Origin: JBHHUI01 sp965248775
GTDB lineage: Bacteria; Chloroflexota; Anaerolineae; Anaerolineales; JBHHUI01
Reading direction: 5' to 3'
Assembly (NCBI GenBank): GCA_965248775.1
Contig: OZ252150.1
Coordinates: 3,720,001 to 3,784,000, forward strand
Length of the DNA stretch: 64,000 nt
Positions 1 through 9,132 of the stretch are shown in pieces. Both the position numbers and the translations under genes were made by a program. The notes beneath the pieces are model-generated. The model was not told where the DNA came from, did no database searches, and worked only from the letters and a program-made list of their open reading frames with translations. Position 1 is the first letter of the stretch. Each line of letters opens with the position of its first letter.

Positions 1-260
1 ATCCCCGGGCAGATGGGTGCGCGATGGGCTTGATCGCCTGAGATCATCCAGTTTACATAAGATCGATACTCTAGAGTGAAGGAATGGCAGGCGTCAGGTT
101 GGCGTGAGATGCCCGCCAATGAGGCGTAGAGCGCCGCGCGAGGGGCTGAGGTAATCTTTATAAGCGACTGAGACGAAGCCCTCCTCTTCGTTTCTTCTCC
201 TCCGAAAAACATCGAACGCGAGCATCCTCCTCGAGCTTGCGTTTGGTGTTTAAGGGCCGT
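1..260. other. No gene recognised
   Basis: I see no supported coding or RNA gene in this stretch. The short open frames that cross it are out of phase with the methyltransferase that ends at 261 and have no family resemblance. It is probably the 3' flank of that gene plus upstream intergenic DNA. Confidence 0.5.
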
Positions 261-1001
261 TCAGTTTGCCTCGGCAATAATGAAAAATCCCATATCGCCG
301 GTGGCACCATCGCTGCGGAATGTTTCGAGAATTTCAAAACCCGCGCGCGCGCAAAGGTCGACAAGTTCTGCTTCGTCAAATTGATGCACATAACGCAAAC
401 CACGTCCGCCGCGCTGCCAGTCGAGGAGATAGTCTCCGGAATCGACATCGGCAGAAGTCAGACCGACTTCTTCCCAGCGCGCAATTTTACGTCGTAAGCG
501 CGGCACATGCAGGAATTGCCAGACGGAGAGAGCGAGTCGACCAGCAGGTTTCACCAGGCTGTGCATCTCACGCAATAACCGCAGTTGTCTGTCCGCTCCG
601 GGAAGATGGTGTAATACCGAGAAACACACGATTGCGACAAACGTAGTGTGGGGAAGTGTCTTTATAGTGGGTGCCAGAACATCCGGCCAGCCGGCCTGCG
701 AAATGTCGGCTTGCAAAAGCTGGCTGTCTGGCAGCGGAGATTGCCCGAGTAGTTCCAGGCTGAAGTCCACACCCACATAACGCGCGGCGCTGGCATTCGG
801 AATGTTTCCGGCAACCAGTGCGCGAGCCACACGTCCATCCCCGCAGCCAACGTCTAAAACAGAATCAACGTGCCCCAGTACAGCCAACGCGCGTGGAATC
901 CCCCGCTGGAAGGCGCTGCGGGAATTCGCATATTCTGCAGCAAAAGTGTCGTAGAATCTACGATTGAGTTCAATCAGTATATGGGCAGTGGAAGTATCCA
1001 A
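261..1001 (-). CDS. Class I SAM-dependent methyltransferase, Trm9/ALKBH8-like
   Basis: This predicted cytoplasmic methyltransferase has the glycine-rich SAM-binding motif LDVGCGDGRVA, an acidic motif II region and a post-II segment SVLHHLP. The C-terminal part (DYLLDW, then RYVHQFDEAELVDLCARAGF) resembles the Trm9/ALKBH8 tRNA methyltransferase family, which methylates carboxymethyluridine at wobble position 34. It is divergent from elp3, whose product makes that carboxymethyl group, so a joint role in wobble modification is plausible but inferred. No ATG precedes the conserved LNRRFYDTFA region. I chose the TTG at 1001, and a longer TTG start at 1076 would overlap the elp3 start. It could instead be a generic Methyltransf_11 enzyme with another substrate. 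Confidence 0.7.
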   Translation of the reverse strand: MDTSTAHILIELNRRFYDTFAAEYANSRSAFQRGIPRALAVLGHVDSVLDVGCGDGRVARALVAGNIPNASAARYVGVDFSLELLGQSPLPDSQLLQADISQAGWPDVLAPTIKTLPHTTFVAIVCFSVLHHLPGADRQLRLLREMHSLVKPAGRLALSVWQFLHVPRLRRKIARWEEVGLTSADVDSGDYLLDWQRGGRGLRYVHQFDEAELVDLCARAGFEILETFRSDGATGDMGFFIIAEAN

Positions 1002-1075
1002 GAGTCGTGTTAGAGTATTAGTATGGCGCTCGTAGAGTTCTTCACAGACTCTAACGCCTTGTGCCCAGCAGTGCA

Positions 1076-2674
1076 ATGAAATCGTACCAAGAGGTAGACG
1101 TCGTCCAGTACGCCGATACCGTCGAGCAAATTATCGGCGAAGTTGCCGCGCGCGAACAATTCGGCGCCGAAGCATTACGCTCGATCCTGAGGCGCTACCC
1201 TCGTGATGGGCGCGGCATGTTCAGCAAGAACTTGCTCGTGCGCACCTACAAGCACTTGTGTGACACCGGGCGCATGACATTGGACGAACGGACATTGCAA
1301 CGTCTGCGCATGAAGCCCACCCGCACAATCTCGGGAGTTGCACCGGTGACAGTGCTCACAAAGCCATACCCATGTCCCGGAAAGTGTATATTCTGCCCGA
1401 CCGATGTGCGCATGCCCAAGAGTTATTTGCGGGATGAGCCGGGCGCGATGCGCGCTGAGCAACATGCCTTCGACCCGTTTGAACAAACAGCGGCCCGCAT
1501 TCACACATTCGATACAAACGGTCACGCCACAGATAAAATTGAATTATTGATCCTGGGTGGAACCTGGTCGAGCTATCGGCGTGATTATCAGGAATGGTTC
1601 ATTCAACGTTGCCTTGATGCGATGAACGAGCGCGAGTCGTCATCGTTGGCCGAAGCGCACGATTGGAATGAGAGGGCTGCGCATCGCAATGTAGGTCTGG
1701 TGATCGAGACGCGACCGGACTACGTAACCCCGGAGGAGATACGCTGGTTGCGCGGGCTCGGCGTGACGAAGGTGCAAATGGGGGCACAGTCGCTGGATGA
1801 TCGCGTGCTGGAACTCAACAATCGCGGCCACACAGTGGAAGAAACACGCCAGGCAATGACGCTGCTCCGCACAGCGGGCTTCAAGACTGTGCTCCACTGG
1901 ATGCCAAACTTGCTGGGCGCGACACCCGAGACGGATCTGATTGACTTTGAGGCGCTCTGGTCGGACGAAGGTTTACGCCCGGACGAGATCAAGATCTATC
2001 CATGTTCGTTATTGGAGAATGCCGAGTTGTACGAATACTGGCAACGCGGCGAGTACCATCCCTATGACGATGATACTCTCATCGAATTAGTGCGGGCCAG
2101 CAAACTGCTTACTCCGCGCTATTGTCGCATCAATCGGATCTACCGTGATATTCCGGCGCCAAATATTGTGGCTGGTTGCAAGGTCTCGAATCTACGCCAA
2201 GTGGTGCAACAGACCCTGCGAGAACATGACGAGCACTGTGTTTGTATTCGCTGTCGAGAAGTGCGCGGCCATAAAGTGGAAGGCGCTCTCCAGCAGCACG
2301 ACCTTGTTTATAAAACACGAGCCAGCGAAGAACACTTCCTCTCCTACAATACAACGGCGGACAAGCTCGTTGGTTATCTGCGGCTATCGTTGCCGAGGGG
2401 AGGGCCGGAACTGGACATGCCGGAGCTGGTGGGCGCTGCGCTCGTCCGCGAGGTGCATGTGTACGGTCCGGCGCTCTCCATAGGTGATGCAGCCAATGGG
2501 CACGCTCAACATCGGGGACTGGGGAAGCAATTGCTCGCCGAGGCAGAACAACTTGCCATCCGCCGGGGATATACTCGCATGGCAATCATCGCATCCATTG
2601 GCACGCGCGAATATTATGCTGGGCGCGGCTACAAGCAGGATGGCACGTACATGCTCAAAGAGCTATTGTCCTGA
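1076..2674 (+). CDS. elp3: Elongator-like tRNA uridine(34) acetyltransferase/radical SAM enzyme Elp3
   Basis: Elp3 uses a radical-SAM domain and a lysine-acetyltransferase (GNAT) domain to form carboxymethyluridine at tRNA wobble U34. The N-terminal half has the Elp3 cluster motif CPGKCIFCPTD around residues 100-110, followed by KSYLRDEPGAMRA. The radical-SAM core includes LGGTWSSYRRDYQEWF and VIETRPDYV. The C-terminal GNAT domain carries the acetyl-CoA loop HRGLGKQLL. The length of about 530 residues fits the family. The ATG at 1076 is preferred over the GTG at 1061. Its only near neighbour is the divergent Trm9-like methyltransferase. Bacterial Elp3 proteins are known from Chloroflexota (Dehalococcoides), which helps suggest the host phylum. 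Confidence 0.93.
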   Translation: MKSYQEVDVVQYADTVEQIIGEVAAREQFGAEALRSILRRYPRDGRGMFSKNLLVRTYKHLCDTGRMTLDERTLQRLRMKPTRTISGVAPVTVLTKPYPCPGKCIFCPTDVRMPKSYLRDEPGAMRAEQHAFDPFEQTAARIHTFDTNGHATDKIELLILGGTWSSYRRDYQEWFIQRCLDAMNERESSSLAEAHDWNERAAHRNVGLVIETRPDYVTPEEIRWLRGLGVTKVQMGAQSLDDRVLELNNRGHTVEETRQAMTLLRTAGFKTVLHWMPNLLGATPETDLIDFEALWSDEGLRPDEIKIYPCSLLENAELYEYWQRGEYHPYDDDTLIELVRASKLLTPRYCRINRIYRDIPAPNIVAGCKVSNLRQVVQQTLREHDEHCVCIRCREVRGHKVEGALQQHDLVYKTRASEEHFLSYNTTADKLVGYLRLSLPRGGPELDMPELVGAALVREVHVYGPALSIGDAANGHAQHRGLGKQLLAEAEQLAIRRGYTRMAIIASIGTREYYAGRGYKQDGTYMLKELLS

Positions 2675-2856
2675 CGGCGAAAATTCTCACCCGGCTGCGC
2701 TGCAACCCCTTCGCATCAAAAGCGTAATACCCAATGACGACATGGTGGTTCGCCACTGTGTCAGGACATCCCCATAGGGCGCCTCACCAACAGCCGCAAT
2801 GCGCGTGCTTTGGTGGGACGCCCGCCGGTTGCTAGAAGAACATCTGGGAGACAATT

Positions 2857-3822
2857 ATGCGAATCGATCGAGGCGGAATCATAACTGGACTAATGCTCAT
2901 TCTGGTGGGCGCCTTTGTGCTATTGAATAATTTGGGCCTGGTCCCGGATTTTGGAGCGAATGTGTGGGCAATGGTGTTCGGCGCCGGAAGCTTACTTTTT
3001 CTCGTTGTGTATCTTTCATCGGGATTGCAAAACTGGGGTTGGCTGTTCCCAACCTCGATCCTTGGCGCACTTGCAGCAGTGATCACTCTCTCCGAAATGG
3101 GTGTGGAAGGGGAATGGGTCGGGTCGATCTTCCTATGGGGGGTGGCTTTGCCGTTCTGGGGAGCCTATGTGATCGAGCGCGGCCGAGCCTGGTGGCCCAT
3201 CTTGCCGGCCGGGATCCTCACTTCTGTCGGATTTGCGCCCGTGCTCTCAAATATAGCCGATGGAGAAATTGCCGGATCAGCATTCCTCTTCGGCATGGGT
3301 TTGACGTTCCTACTTGTTTATCTTGCCAGCAAGAGAGAGCATTGGTGGCCGCTCATCCCGGCAGGTGTACTTACGCTGCTTTCTCTGATCACCTTCCTCG
3401 CGGGGGTTGCCCCGGACAATGTCATTGGGCTGGTCTTCTTATTCGGGGTTGGTGGGGTTTTTCTGGCAATATTCTTAACGCGACGAGAACAGTGGTGGGC
3501 GATGATCCCCGCAGGCATCATGCTCACGGCCGGGACAGTCGCTGCCGTGGAACCAAGTTTGAGAGGCGCTGGATTCTGGCAGGAACGATTGGGAGCTGGT
3601 ATTTTCTATACCGGAATGGCACTCACATTCGGGATCCTCTGGCTCGTTCGCGGAAAAAACGCCACCGGATGGGCGATCTTCCCAACATTGGGGTTGGCTG
3701 GACTCGCGGTTCTGTCTGTCGTACTCGGCCCGAATTTGGAAGTCATCTGGCCTTTGGCATTACTCGGTGTCGGGGGATGGTTCATTTTCCGCGCACTTCG
3801 TTCGCAGCCTACTGAGCAATGA
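2857..3822 (+). CDS. Multi-pass membrane protein, DUF5668/LiaF-like
   Basis: This 321-residue protein is almost entirely hydrophobic. It begins with GGIITGLMLILVGAFVLLNN, the typical paired-helix motif of DUF5668 and LiaI/LiaF-type membrane proteins. The unit recurs: about four blocks of the form [WWP(I/L)(L/I)PAG(I/V)LT] follow short charged linkers (KREHWWPLIPAG, RREQWWAMIPAG), so it appears built from internal repeats of a two-helix module. A good ribosome-binding site (GGGAGA) lies 6 bases before the ATG. No catalytic residues are visible. A role in envelope stress sensing is known for some LiaF-type proteins but cannot be assigned here. Confidence 0.6.
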   Translation: MRIDRGGIITGLMLILVGAFVLLNNLGLVPDFGANVWAMVFGAGSLLFLVVYLSSGLQNWGWLFPTSILGALAAVITLSEMGVEGEWVGSIFLWGVALPFWGAYVIERGRAWWPILPAGILTSVGFAPVLSNIADGEIAGSAFLFGMGLTFLLVYLASKREHWWPLIPAGVLTLLSLITFLAGVAPDNVIGLVFLFGVGGVFLAIFLTRREQWWAMIPAGIMLTAGTVAAVEPSLRGAGFWQERLGAGIFYTGMALTFGILWLVRGKNATGWAIFPTLGLAGLAVLSVVLGPNLEVIWPLALLGVGGWFIFRALRSQPTEQ

Positions 3823-4067
3823 TGCTGCTAGAGTAGCAAGCGACGACTTCACATTCCACGGCTTGGCAACCATCGCTCGTCCTTTACGAAGTACTTGCAC
3901 ACTTTGATCTGAAATAACGCCAACCAAATAAGCAAGCGCTCACGGCGTTCGTGACAGATATGTCCCTCGGCAAGATTGCGCTGTGCAATTATTCGTCTAT
4001 TGGCAGTCTGCTCCCCGTACCGATGGTGCAGGACGTATCAAATTCTATTATTATGGTCTATAACTGA

Positions 4068-5243
4068 ATGATGAATACAGATCAGCCATTCCGCTTTTTT
4101 GATAATCGCGAAAAGTACCTGCTCTTTGTAACAACAACGAGCGAGAAGGCCGTCATCGCTGACCGCGTCGGACGAGAGTTGGATAGGATTACACCGCAGC
4201 CGCCCGCATTCAAACTGTTCGATGCCGGTATGGGCAATGGCACAGTCCTCGCGCATGTTCTGCGAGAATTGCACTCCCGCTTCCCGACAGTGCCGTTCCT
4301 TGTCGTGGGTAAGGAAATAAGCCTGGAAGACACTCGGCTTTGTTTAGAAAAAGTCGCCGATCGTTTTTACGAGCATCCGCAGATGGTGATGGTGTTCACC
4401 AATATGTATTACGCCGAAGCGCCGTGGCTGGAGCCGAATAACCCGTCCAGCCGAGAGGCACTCAAGTGGTGGCACATTGCCCTCGAGGGTACAACGGCGC
4501 ACGAGTTTAACAACCAAATAGAGTCGCTGGACGAAATCTTGCAGCAGGGTTGGCAAACTCGTTCCGGCAAGAAGACCGGCAATCCGCTTTATGTGACGCC
4601 GTCGGTGCTGGTTTTATACAGGCAGGATCAAGCGTTTGCCCTTGACACTATTATTCCCAAACAAGAGCGTAGCGAAGGCAATTATAATGTCGTGATTGCT
4701 GCGCAGCCCTATCGCAGCCGGATGCCAGCTGATTTCAAGGTAGACAAGATTCTGGCGCCGCTGGCGCGTTCGCTCAACATCGACGGGCGCATGATCGTTA
4801 TTCAGTCTACCGGCCACGACCCCGGCATGGAAATTATTCGCAAGATATGGCCCGAAGAGCAGCCTTTCACCACTCCACGCCACTTGCTCATAAAAACATT
4901 ACAGGCTGCCCTAAATTCGCACGACGACGATTTCACATTCGACGGCTTCGGTGACGACCGCTCACTCTTTACATATCACCTGCACGCTTTACCAGATGAA
5001 ATCGGCAGCAACATTGGCACGTCCACCTTGTTGGCAGCCTGGAACGCGGCGATGTACGTCGCTCAAATTGACGAGGACTTGTTGGCGGACGCGTTGCGCG
5101 CGGGAGAATATCTGGAGGCAACGCGCGACGTATTGCAGCGCAACGGCGGGCTGTGGTTTCAGGATGAATCCTTCGTCGTCGTTCGTCGCTCCGCGCATGC
5201 GAACACGAGTGACCAGAACGAACGCGCCTCGGCGCATAAATAG
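4068..5243 (+). CDS. SAM-dependent methyltransferase-like protein, function unknown
   Basis: This 391-residue soluble protein has a plausible SAM-binding loop FDAGMGNGTVLAHVL near residue 50, followed by a beta-strand ending in an acidic residue (VVGKEISLEDT). That fits a Rossmann methyltransferase fold. Downstream segments such as YNVVIAAQPYRSRMP and DGRMIVIQSTGHDPGMEIIRK look like motifs IV and VI. I do not recognise a specific family or substrate. The ATG at 4068 is followed by another at 4071. The upstream 245 bases (3823-4067) show no gene, and the downstream neighbour runs in the opposite direction, so this looks monocistronic. Confidence 0.5.
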   Translation: MMNTDQPFRFFDNREKYLLFVTTTSEKAVIADRVGRELDRITPQPPAFKLFDAGMGNGTVLAHVLRELHSRFPTVPFLVVGKEISLEDTRLCLEKVADRFYEHPQMVMVFTNMYYAEAPWLEPNNPSSREALKWWHIALEGTTAHEFNNQIESLDEILQQGWQTRSGKKTGNPLYVTPSVLVLYRQDQAFALDTIIPKQERSEGNYNVVIAAQPYRSRMPADFKVDKILAPLARSLNIDGRMIVIQSTGHDPGMEIIRKIWPEEQPFTTPRHLLIKTLQAALNSHDDDFTFDGFGDDRSLFTYHLHALPDEIGSNIGTSTLLAAWNAAMYVAQIDEDLLADALRAGEYLEATRDVLQRNGGLWFQDESFVVVRRSAHANTSDQNERASAHK

Positions 5244-5307
5244 ATCAGCCGGACTCTACTATCGCCCACGTTATCGGCCTGGATGTTGGGCGCAGCCCCA
5301 ATTTGCG

Positions 5308-7590
5308 CTACGGCTGCACCACCTCCACTTGCGCCACCATGTTCGCATGGAAGCCACACAGCAGCGTCACACTGCCGGCCTCCTGGAACGTGAACGCATA
5401 GGTTGTGCCGTTGCCGAGGGTACCCGGCGCTTCAAAATCGTTCGGGCCGGGATTCTGGAAACCCGGCGTGTACGGCTGGTGTAACTGACCCGCAGCACTC
5501 TCGATTAGGAATACCATCTGTTGCCCCACCTGCACGGTTAGAGCCGCTGGCAGGATTTCAAAGTCCCGGAATGTGACGAAGACAGGCGGCGGGGGTTCCG
5601 CAGCCACTTCTTCTGTTGGTTCGGGCGTGGCCGTCGGCTCGGGTGCCGCTTCTTCTCCTTCTGCTGGCTCATCGGCTGCCGGAGCCGTATCGGTCGTAAC
5701 TTCGGCTCCAATGGCAGCCATGTATTGCGCTTGCTGATAGGCTTGGAATACGCCACCCTCACCGGCGATTGGTTCAATCGTTCCGTTCCCGTTGGCGTCC
5801 GTGCCATTCAACAGATTTTCGGAAAGCAATACCATCTCTTCAGCTCTGGCAATCTGCGTGGCAGCGTCTGTGGCCTGGTGTGCCTCGATGCCCGCCTGAA
5901 CGATCTGCTCGCCCCATTCGCGCAGATTGCTTGCAACCTCGCTGAGCAGCTGTGCGTTTACAGCTACATTGGGTGTCACATCCGGTGCCGCAATGGCCGC
6001 TGCAGCCTGAGCGGCAATGGCATCGGAATAGTTTAGGATGCCGAATCCATCACCCGGATCGACGATGCCGCCGTCTCCGTCGAAGTCGCGATAATTCGGC
6101 CCGCCTATCCCTTCGACAATCGTGAAGCTGTGTTCTGCGTGCCGATTGAGCGACGCGAAGTCGCCAGCCCGCGCGGCGTTCACAATCTGTTGCGCGTGTC
6201 GCAGATTCTCTTCTACCTGACGGATCACGGCCACTGCATACGGGCGATTGCCCGGCGCGTCGTCGCCTGCCACCAGCAGCTGCCGCACCGGTGCCAGCAC
6301 GTCCGCCGGGATCTCACCTCGGAACGGAATCTGATCCGAATCCGCGACGAAGAACCCCGAGTAACTGGCCAGTAGACTCGCATCGTCGGGACTGACATAG
6401 CTGAACTCGAGATTGCCGTTGCCGTCGAGTGCAGCCGGGCCGAGATCAAGGTCTTCATCTCCATCAAGCCAGACATGCAGCTCGCCCTCTGGCGCTGGTA
6501 AGCCGGTGATGCTCACATTAAACCCATCGTTGCGTGCTGCGACGTCAACAAATTCCCCAAAGCCGGACAATTCCAGAGCTTCGAACTGTTCTTCGTCAAC
6601 CGGCGCAACGGTCGGCTCCGGCGTGGACTCAGGTGGTGTTATGGCAGTCGGGACCGGCGCCGCTGCAATAGCTGCTGCGCCCCCGACTCGGATTTGACCG
6701 GCCATACCTAGGCCGCCCGGCGAACCGTGGAACGCGCAAAAGAACGGGAAGGCGCCTTCTTCAGTGAAGGTAATTTCGAACGTGTCGCCCAGCTCGTAAT
6801 AGGTTTCTGCGAATTCACTGTTGTCGAATGTGACAGTATGCGGCGCGTCGTCCTGATTAATGAAGACCACCGTCGTGCCGATTGGGATTTCCAAATCCAC
6901 TGGGTTGAAGGCAAAGTTGGCAATTGGCACGACGACCTGTCCGGCTTCGGCCTCGATCTCCGGGCCGCCCGTAGTTTCGCTGACGTACCAGAAGAAATAC
7001 GTCCCGATGCCGAGCAAGCCGATCAGCCAATAGCCGGCCAACGTGATACGCATTTGGTTTTTCCAGATCGATTTGGGGTAGTAGTTGGTTGTGACTTCTT
7101 CTTCTTTTCCATCCCGCATTTCCATGCGTTTGCGCATGAAAACTTGCGGGAAATTCATACGGAAGACGATCAGCAGCGCTGAAAGAATTACCAGGGTGCC
7201 CAGCACCGCATGGACGAAGGCGGAAGCATAATACGCGCGCAACAACTTCTCAGGGATACCCGGCGAGACCTGCTGTTGGAATGAAACGATCATGATGAAG
7301 ATCGTCAAGACGAAGTTGACAAACACCCACATCGTCTGGTTGTATTGGTGCGCCTGAATGTTGCCGGCTCGCGCCAGACCAAAACCCACTGTGAGTCCGA
7401 GGATCAGGATCAACTGAGCGACCAGGTTGATATCGGCAAACAGCGTCGCCCGAGTCCCAAATAAGCCATCACTATTCGCTAATCCCTGACCGCGCCCGAC
7501 AATCATGAAAGCTGTCAAGCCAATCAATATAACGACTGCGACTACCGTGAAAATGACTTTCAATCCCCTGCTCGATTCTCCATTGGACAT
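5308..7590 (-). CDS. Membrane-anchored double cupredoxin protein
   Basis: This 760-residue protein has about five N-terminal transmembrane segments within residues 10-220, then an exported region with two blue-copper domains. The first cupredoxin (about residues 225-305) has the copper ligands H in DDAPHTVTF and the C-F-H cluster FFCAFHGSPGGLGM. The second at the C-terminus has AAGQLHQPY and LLCGFHANM, giving His, Cys, His, Met sets. Between them lie a beta-rich domain with DGDEDLDLG, a helical segment with EF-hand-like acidic loops (DANGNGTIE), and Pro/Thr/Glu-rich linkers. Cupredoxins carry electrons outside the membrane, so a redox partner for a respiratory complex is possible. An RBS (AGGAG) precedes the ATG at 7590. 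The gene is divergent from the metal-resistance island. Confidence 0.75.
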   Translation of the reverse strand: MSNGESSRGLKVIFTVVAVVILIGLTAFMIVGRGQGLANSDGLFGTRATLFADINLVAQLILILGLTVGFGLARAGNIQAHQYNQTMWVFVNFVLTIFIMIVSFQQQVSPGIPEKLLRAYYASAFVHAVLGTLVILSALLIVFRMNFPQVFMRKRMEMRDGKEEEVTTNYYPKSIWKNQMRITLAGYWLIGLLGIGTYFFWYVSETTGGPEIEAEAGQVVVPIANFAFNPVDLEIPIGTTVVFINQDDAPHTVTFDNSEFAETYYELGDTFEITFTEEGAFPFFCAFHGSPGGLGMAGQIRVGGAAAIAAAPVPTAITPPESTPEPTVAPVDEEQFEALELSGFGEFVDVAARNDGFNVSITGLPAPEGELHVWLDGDEDLDLGPAALDGNGNLEFSYVSPDDASLLASYSGFFVADSDQIPFRGEIPADVLAPVRQLLVAGDDAPGNRPYAVAVIRQVEENLRHAQQIVNAARAGDFASLNRHAEHSFTIVEGIGGPNYRDFDGDGGIVDPGDGFGILNYSDAIAAQAAAAIAAPDVTPNVAVNAQLLSEVASNLREWGEQIVQAGIEAHQATDAATQIARAEEMVLLSENLLNGTDANGNGTIEPIAGEGGVFQAYQQAQYMAAIGAEVTTDTAPAADEPAEGEEAAPEPTATPEPTEEVAAEPPPPVFVTFRDFEILPAALTVQVGQQMVFLIESAAGQLHQPYTPGFQNPGPNDFEAPGTLGNGTTYAFTFQEAGSVTLLCGFHANMVAQVEVVQP

Positions 7591-7778
7591 GTGCTGCTCC
7601 TCTTAGCTTCACAGTACTGCAACTGATTCGGCACTTATCTTACCAACGCAGTACGTAGATATTTGACTTGGTCAGTATAGCGACGATAGTGAGTAGGGCA
7701 AGCTTGATGCAAGGCACAAACAATGAGAGCTATGTTAGAGATGACATATTAGAAAGGAGTGTAAACTAGCGCGAACGC

Positions 7779-7809
7779 TTGACATTCTAGTGACTAGAAG
7801 GTGTAGGAT
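7779..7809 (+). promoter_or_regulatory. MerR-family promoter/operator with 19-bp spacer
   Basis: The -35 box TTGACA (7779-7784) and the -10 box TAGGAT (7804-7809) are 19 bp apart, the over-long spacing typical of promoters activated by MerR-family regulators. The spacer holds the perfect dyad TTCTAGT-G-ACTAGAA (7785-7799), as expected for a heavy-metal MerR operator. It drives the merR'-'merA fusion and shows that the GTG at 7790, inside the operator, is not the start codon. Confidence 0.85.
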
Positions 7810-7837
7810 TGATCAATCCGCCTGGAATTGGACAGCC

Positions 7838-9028
7838 ATGCAAATCAAGGAATTAACTCGCAGGACGAGTGTACGAGACAAAACCATTCGTTATTACGAA
7901 TCGATCGGTGTATTGCCAGAACCGGCGCGCCAGCCAAACGGTTACCGCGAATACGATGAAGCAGACGTCGAACGGCTCAAGAACATCACGTTCCTTAATG
8001 GCCATGCCGAGTTCACATCGCCGGTAGACATCCGCATAGATGACAAGAGCATCGTAGCAGAAAAAAGCATCCTGGCGGTCGGCTCGCGTGTTACGCCGAT
8101 GGAAATCCCCGGGCTGGATGCGGCCGGGTACATCACCAATAATGAAGCTCTGAATCTGGAGGCGCTACCGGAATCGCTCATCATCATCGGCGGCGGCTAC
8201 ATCGGCGTCGAGTTTGCGCAGATGTACGCTCGCTTCGGAACGCGTGTCACGTCGCTGGGTCGCGCCGCGCGCGTCATGCCGCGCGAGGAGCCGGAAATCT
8301 CCGAGCAGTTGGGGGCAATCTTGCGCGTCGAGGGTATCGACGTGCGTACCGACGCGACGGTCGTGCGCGCTGGCAAATAAGGCGACTCGCGTTTCGTGGT
8401 CGCGGAAATCGACGATACGGAAGAGCGTTTCGAGGCCGAGCTGCTCTTGCTAGCTGCAGGCCGCACCGCACGCATAGATGAACTCGGGCTGGAGCAGGCA
8501 GGTGTAAAGATGGACGGCGCCTATCTGCAAGCCGACACGCAGCTGCGGACAACCGCGCCCAACATCTGGTCGCTTGGGGATGCCAATGGCGGCTACATGT
8601 TTACGCACCGCGCCACTTACGACGGCCCGACAGCTGCACTGAATGCTGTGCGCGACCTGGGAAAATCGGTGGACTACCGCGTCGTGCCGCGCTCTGTCTT
8701 CACCGAGCCGACACTTGCGAGCGTCGGTATAACGGAGCGGGAGGCACGGACATCCGGACGTGAGGTCAAGATCGGCAAGGCATTGTTTGCGAGCTCCGGC
8801 CGCGCCAAAGCGATTGGTCAAACTGAGGGGTTGGTCAAGTTGATCGCAGACACCGAAAGCGGCGAATTGCTAGGCGGACACATCCTCGGCCCGCACGCCG
8901 ACATTCTGATCCACCAGGTTGTGACGGCAATGTACAACCACGGCTCGGTGGTGTCGATCGCGAAATCGATCCACATCCACCCCACACTGAGCGAAGTAGT
9001 CAAAAACGCCGCAAAGCAGTTGCGCTAG
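7838..9028 (+). pseudogene. merR'-'merA deletion fusion with in-frame stop
   Basis: From the ATG at 7838 the first ~48 residues are a MerR-type helix-turn-helix (TSVRDKTIRYYESIGVLPEP, GYREYDEADVERL). The reading frame then passes without a break into the middle of a mercuric-reductase-like flavoprotein (FLNGHAEF, ILAVGSRVTP, IIGGGYIGVEFAQMY). The MerR effector domain and the flavoprotein's N-terminal FAD-binding and redox-cysteine region are missing, so one deletion near 7985 probably fused two adjacent genes. A TAA at 8378-8380 stops translation. The same frame continues to 9028 with the NAD/FAD and dimerisation parts (IWSLGDANGGYMFTHRATYD, EPTLASVGITE, HIHPTLSEVVK). The C-terminus lacks the Cys-Cys pair usual in MerA, so a related disulfide oxidoreductase is possible. 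It cannot be an active reductase. Confidence 0.8.
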
Positions 9029-9086
9029 AATTTTGCCTCAATACAAAAGGAATCTATCGACTTTGTGCTATACTTCTCCAATATCC

Positions 9087-9110
9087 ATCTATATAATTCG
9101 ATATATAGAT
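9087..9110 (+). promoter_or_regulatory. Palindromic operator, probable ArsR/SmtB-type site
   Basis: A perfect 9-bp inverted repeat, ATCTATATA (9087-9095) and TATATAGAT (9102-9110), is separated by ATTCGA. It lies about 20 bp upstream of the ATG at 9133, with a GGAGG ribosome-binding site in between. AT-rich interrupted palindromes of this shape are typical targets of ArsR/SmtB repressors, and an ArsR-family gene is the second gene of this unit. Autoregulation is inferred. Confidence 0.6.
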
Positions 9111-9132
9111 AAATAGACATGGAGGCGATACA

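Noticed and set aside
7790..7837. GTG at 7790 as start of the merR'-'merA open frame
   Set aside because: It lies inside the operator spacer, upstream of the -10 box, so it would not be transcribed from this promoter. The ATG at 7838 matches the MerR N-terminus.
8378..8380. Recoded stop in the merA-like frame
   Set aside because: The codon is TAA, not TGA, and the residue position is not a known redox Cys. The gene is already a deletion fusion.
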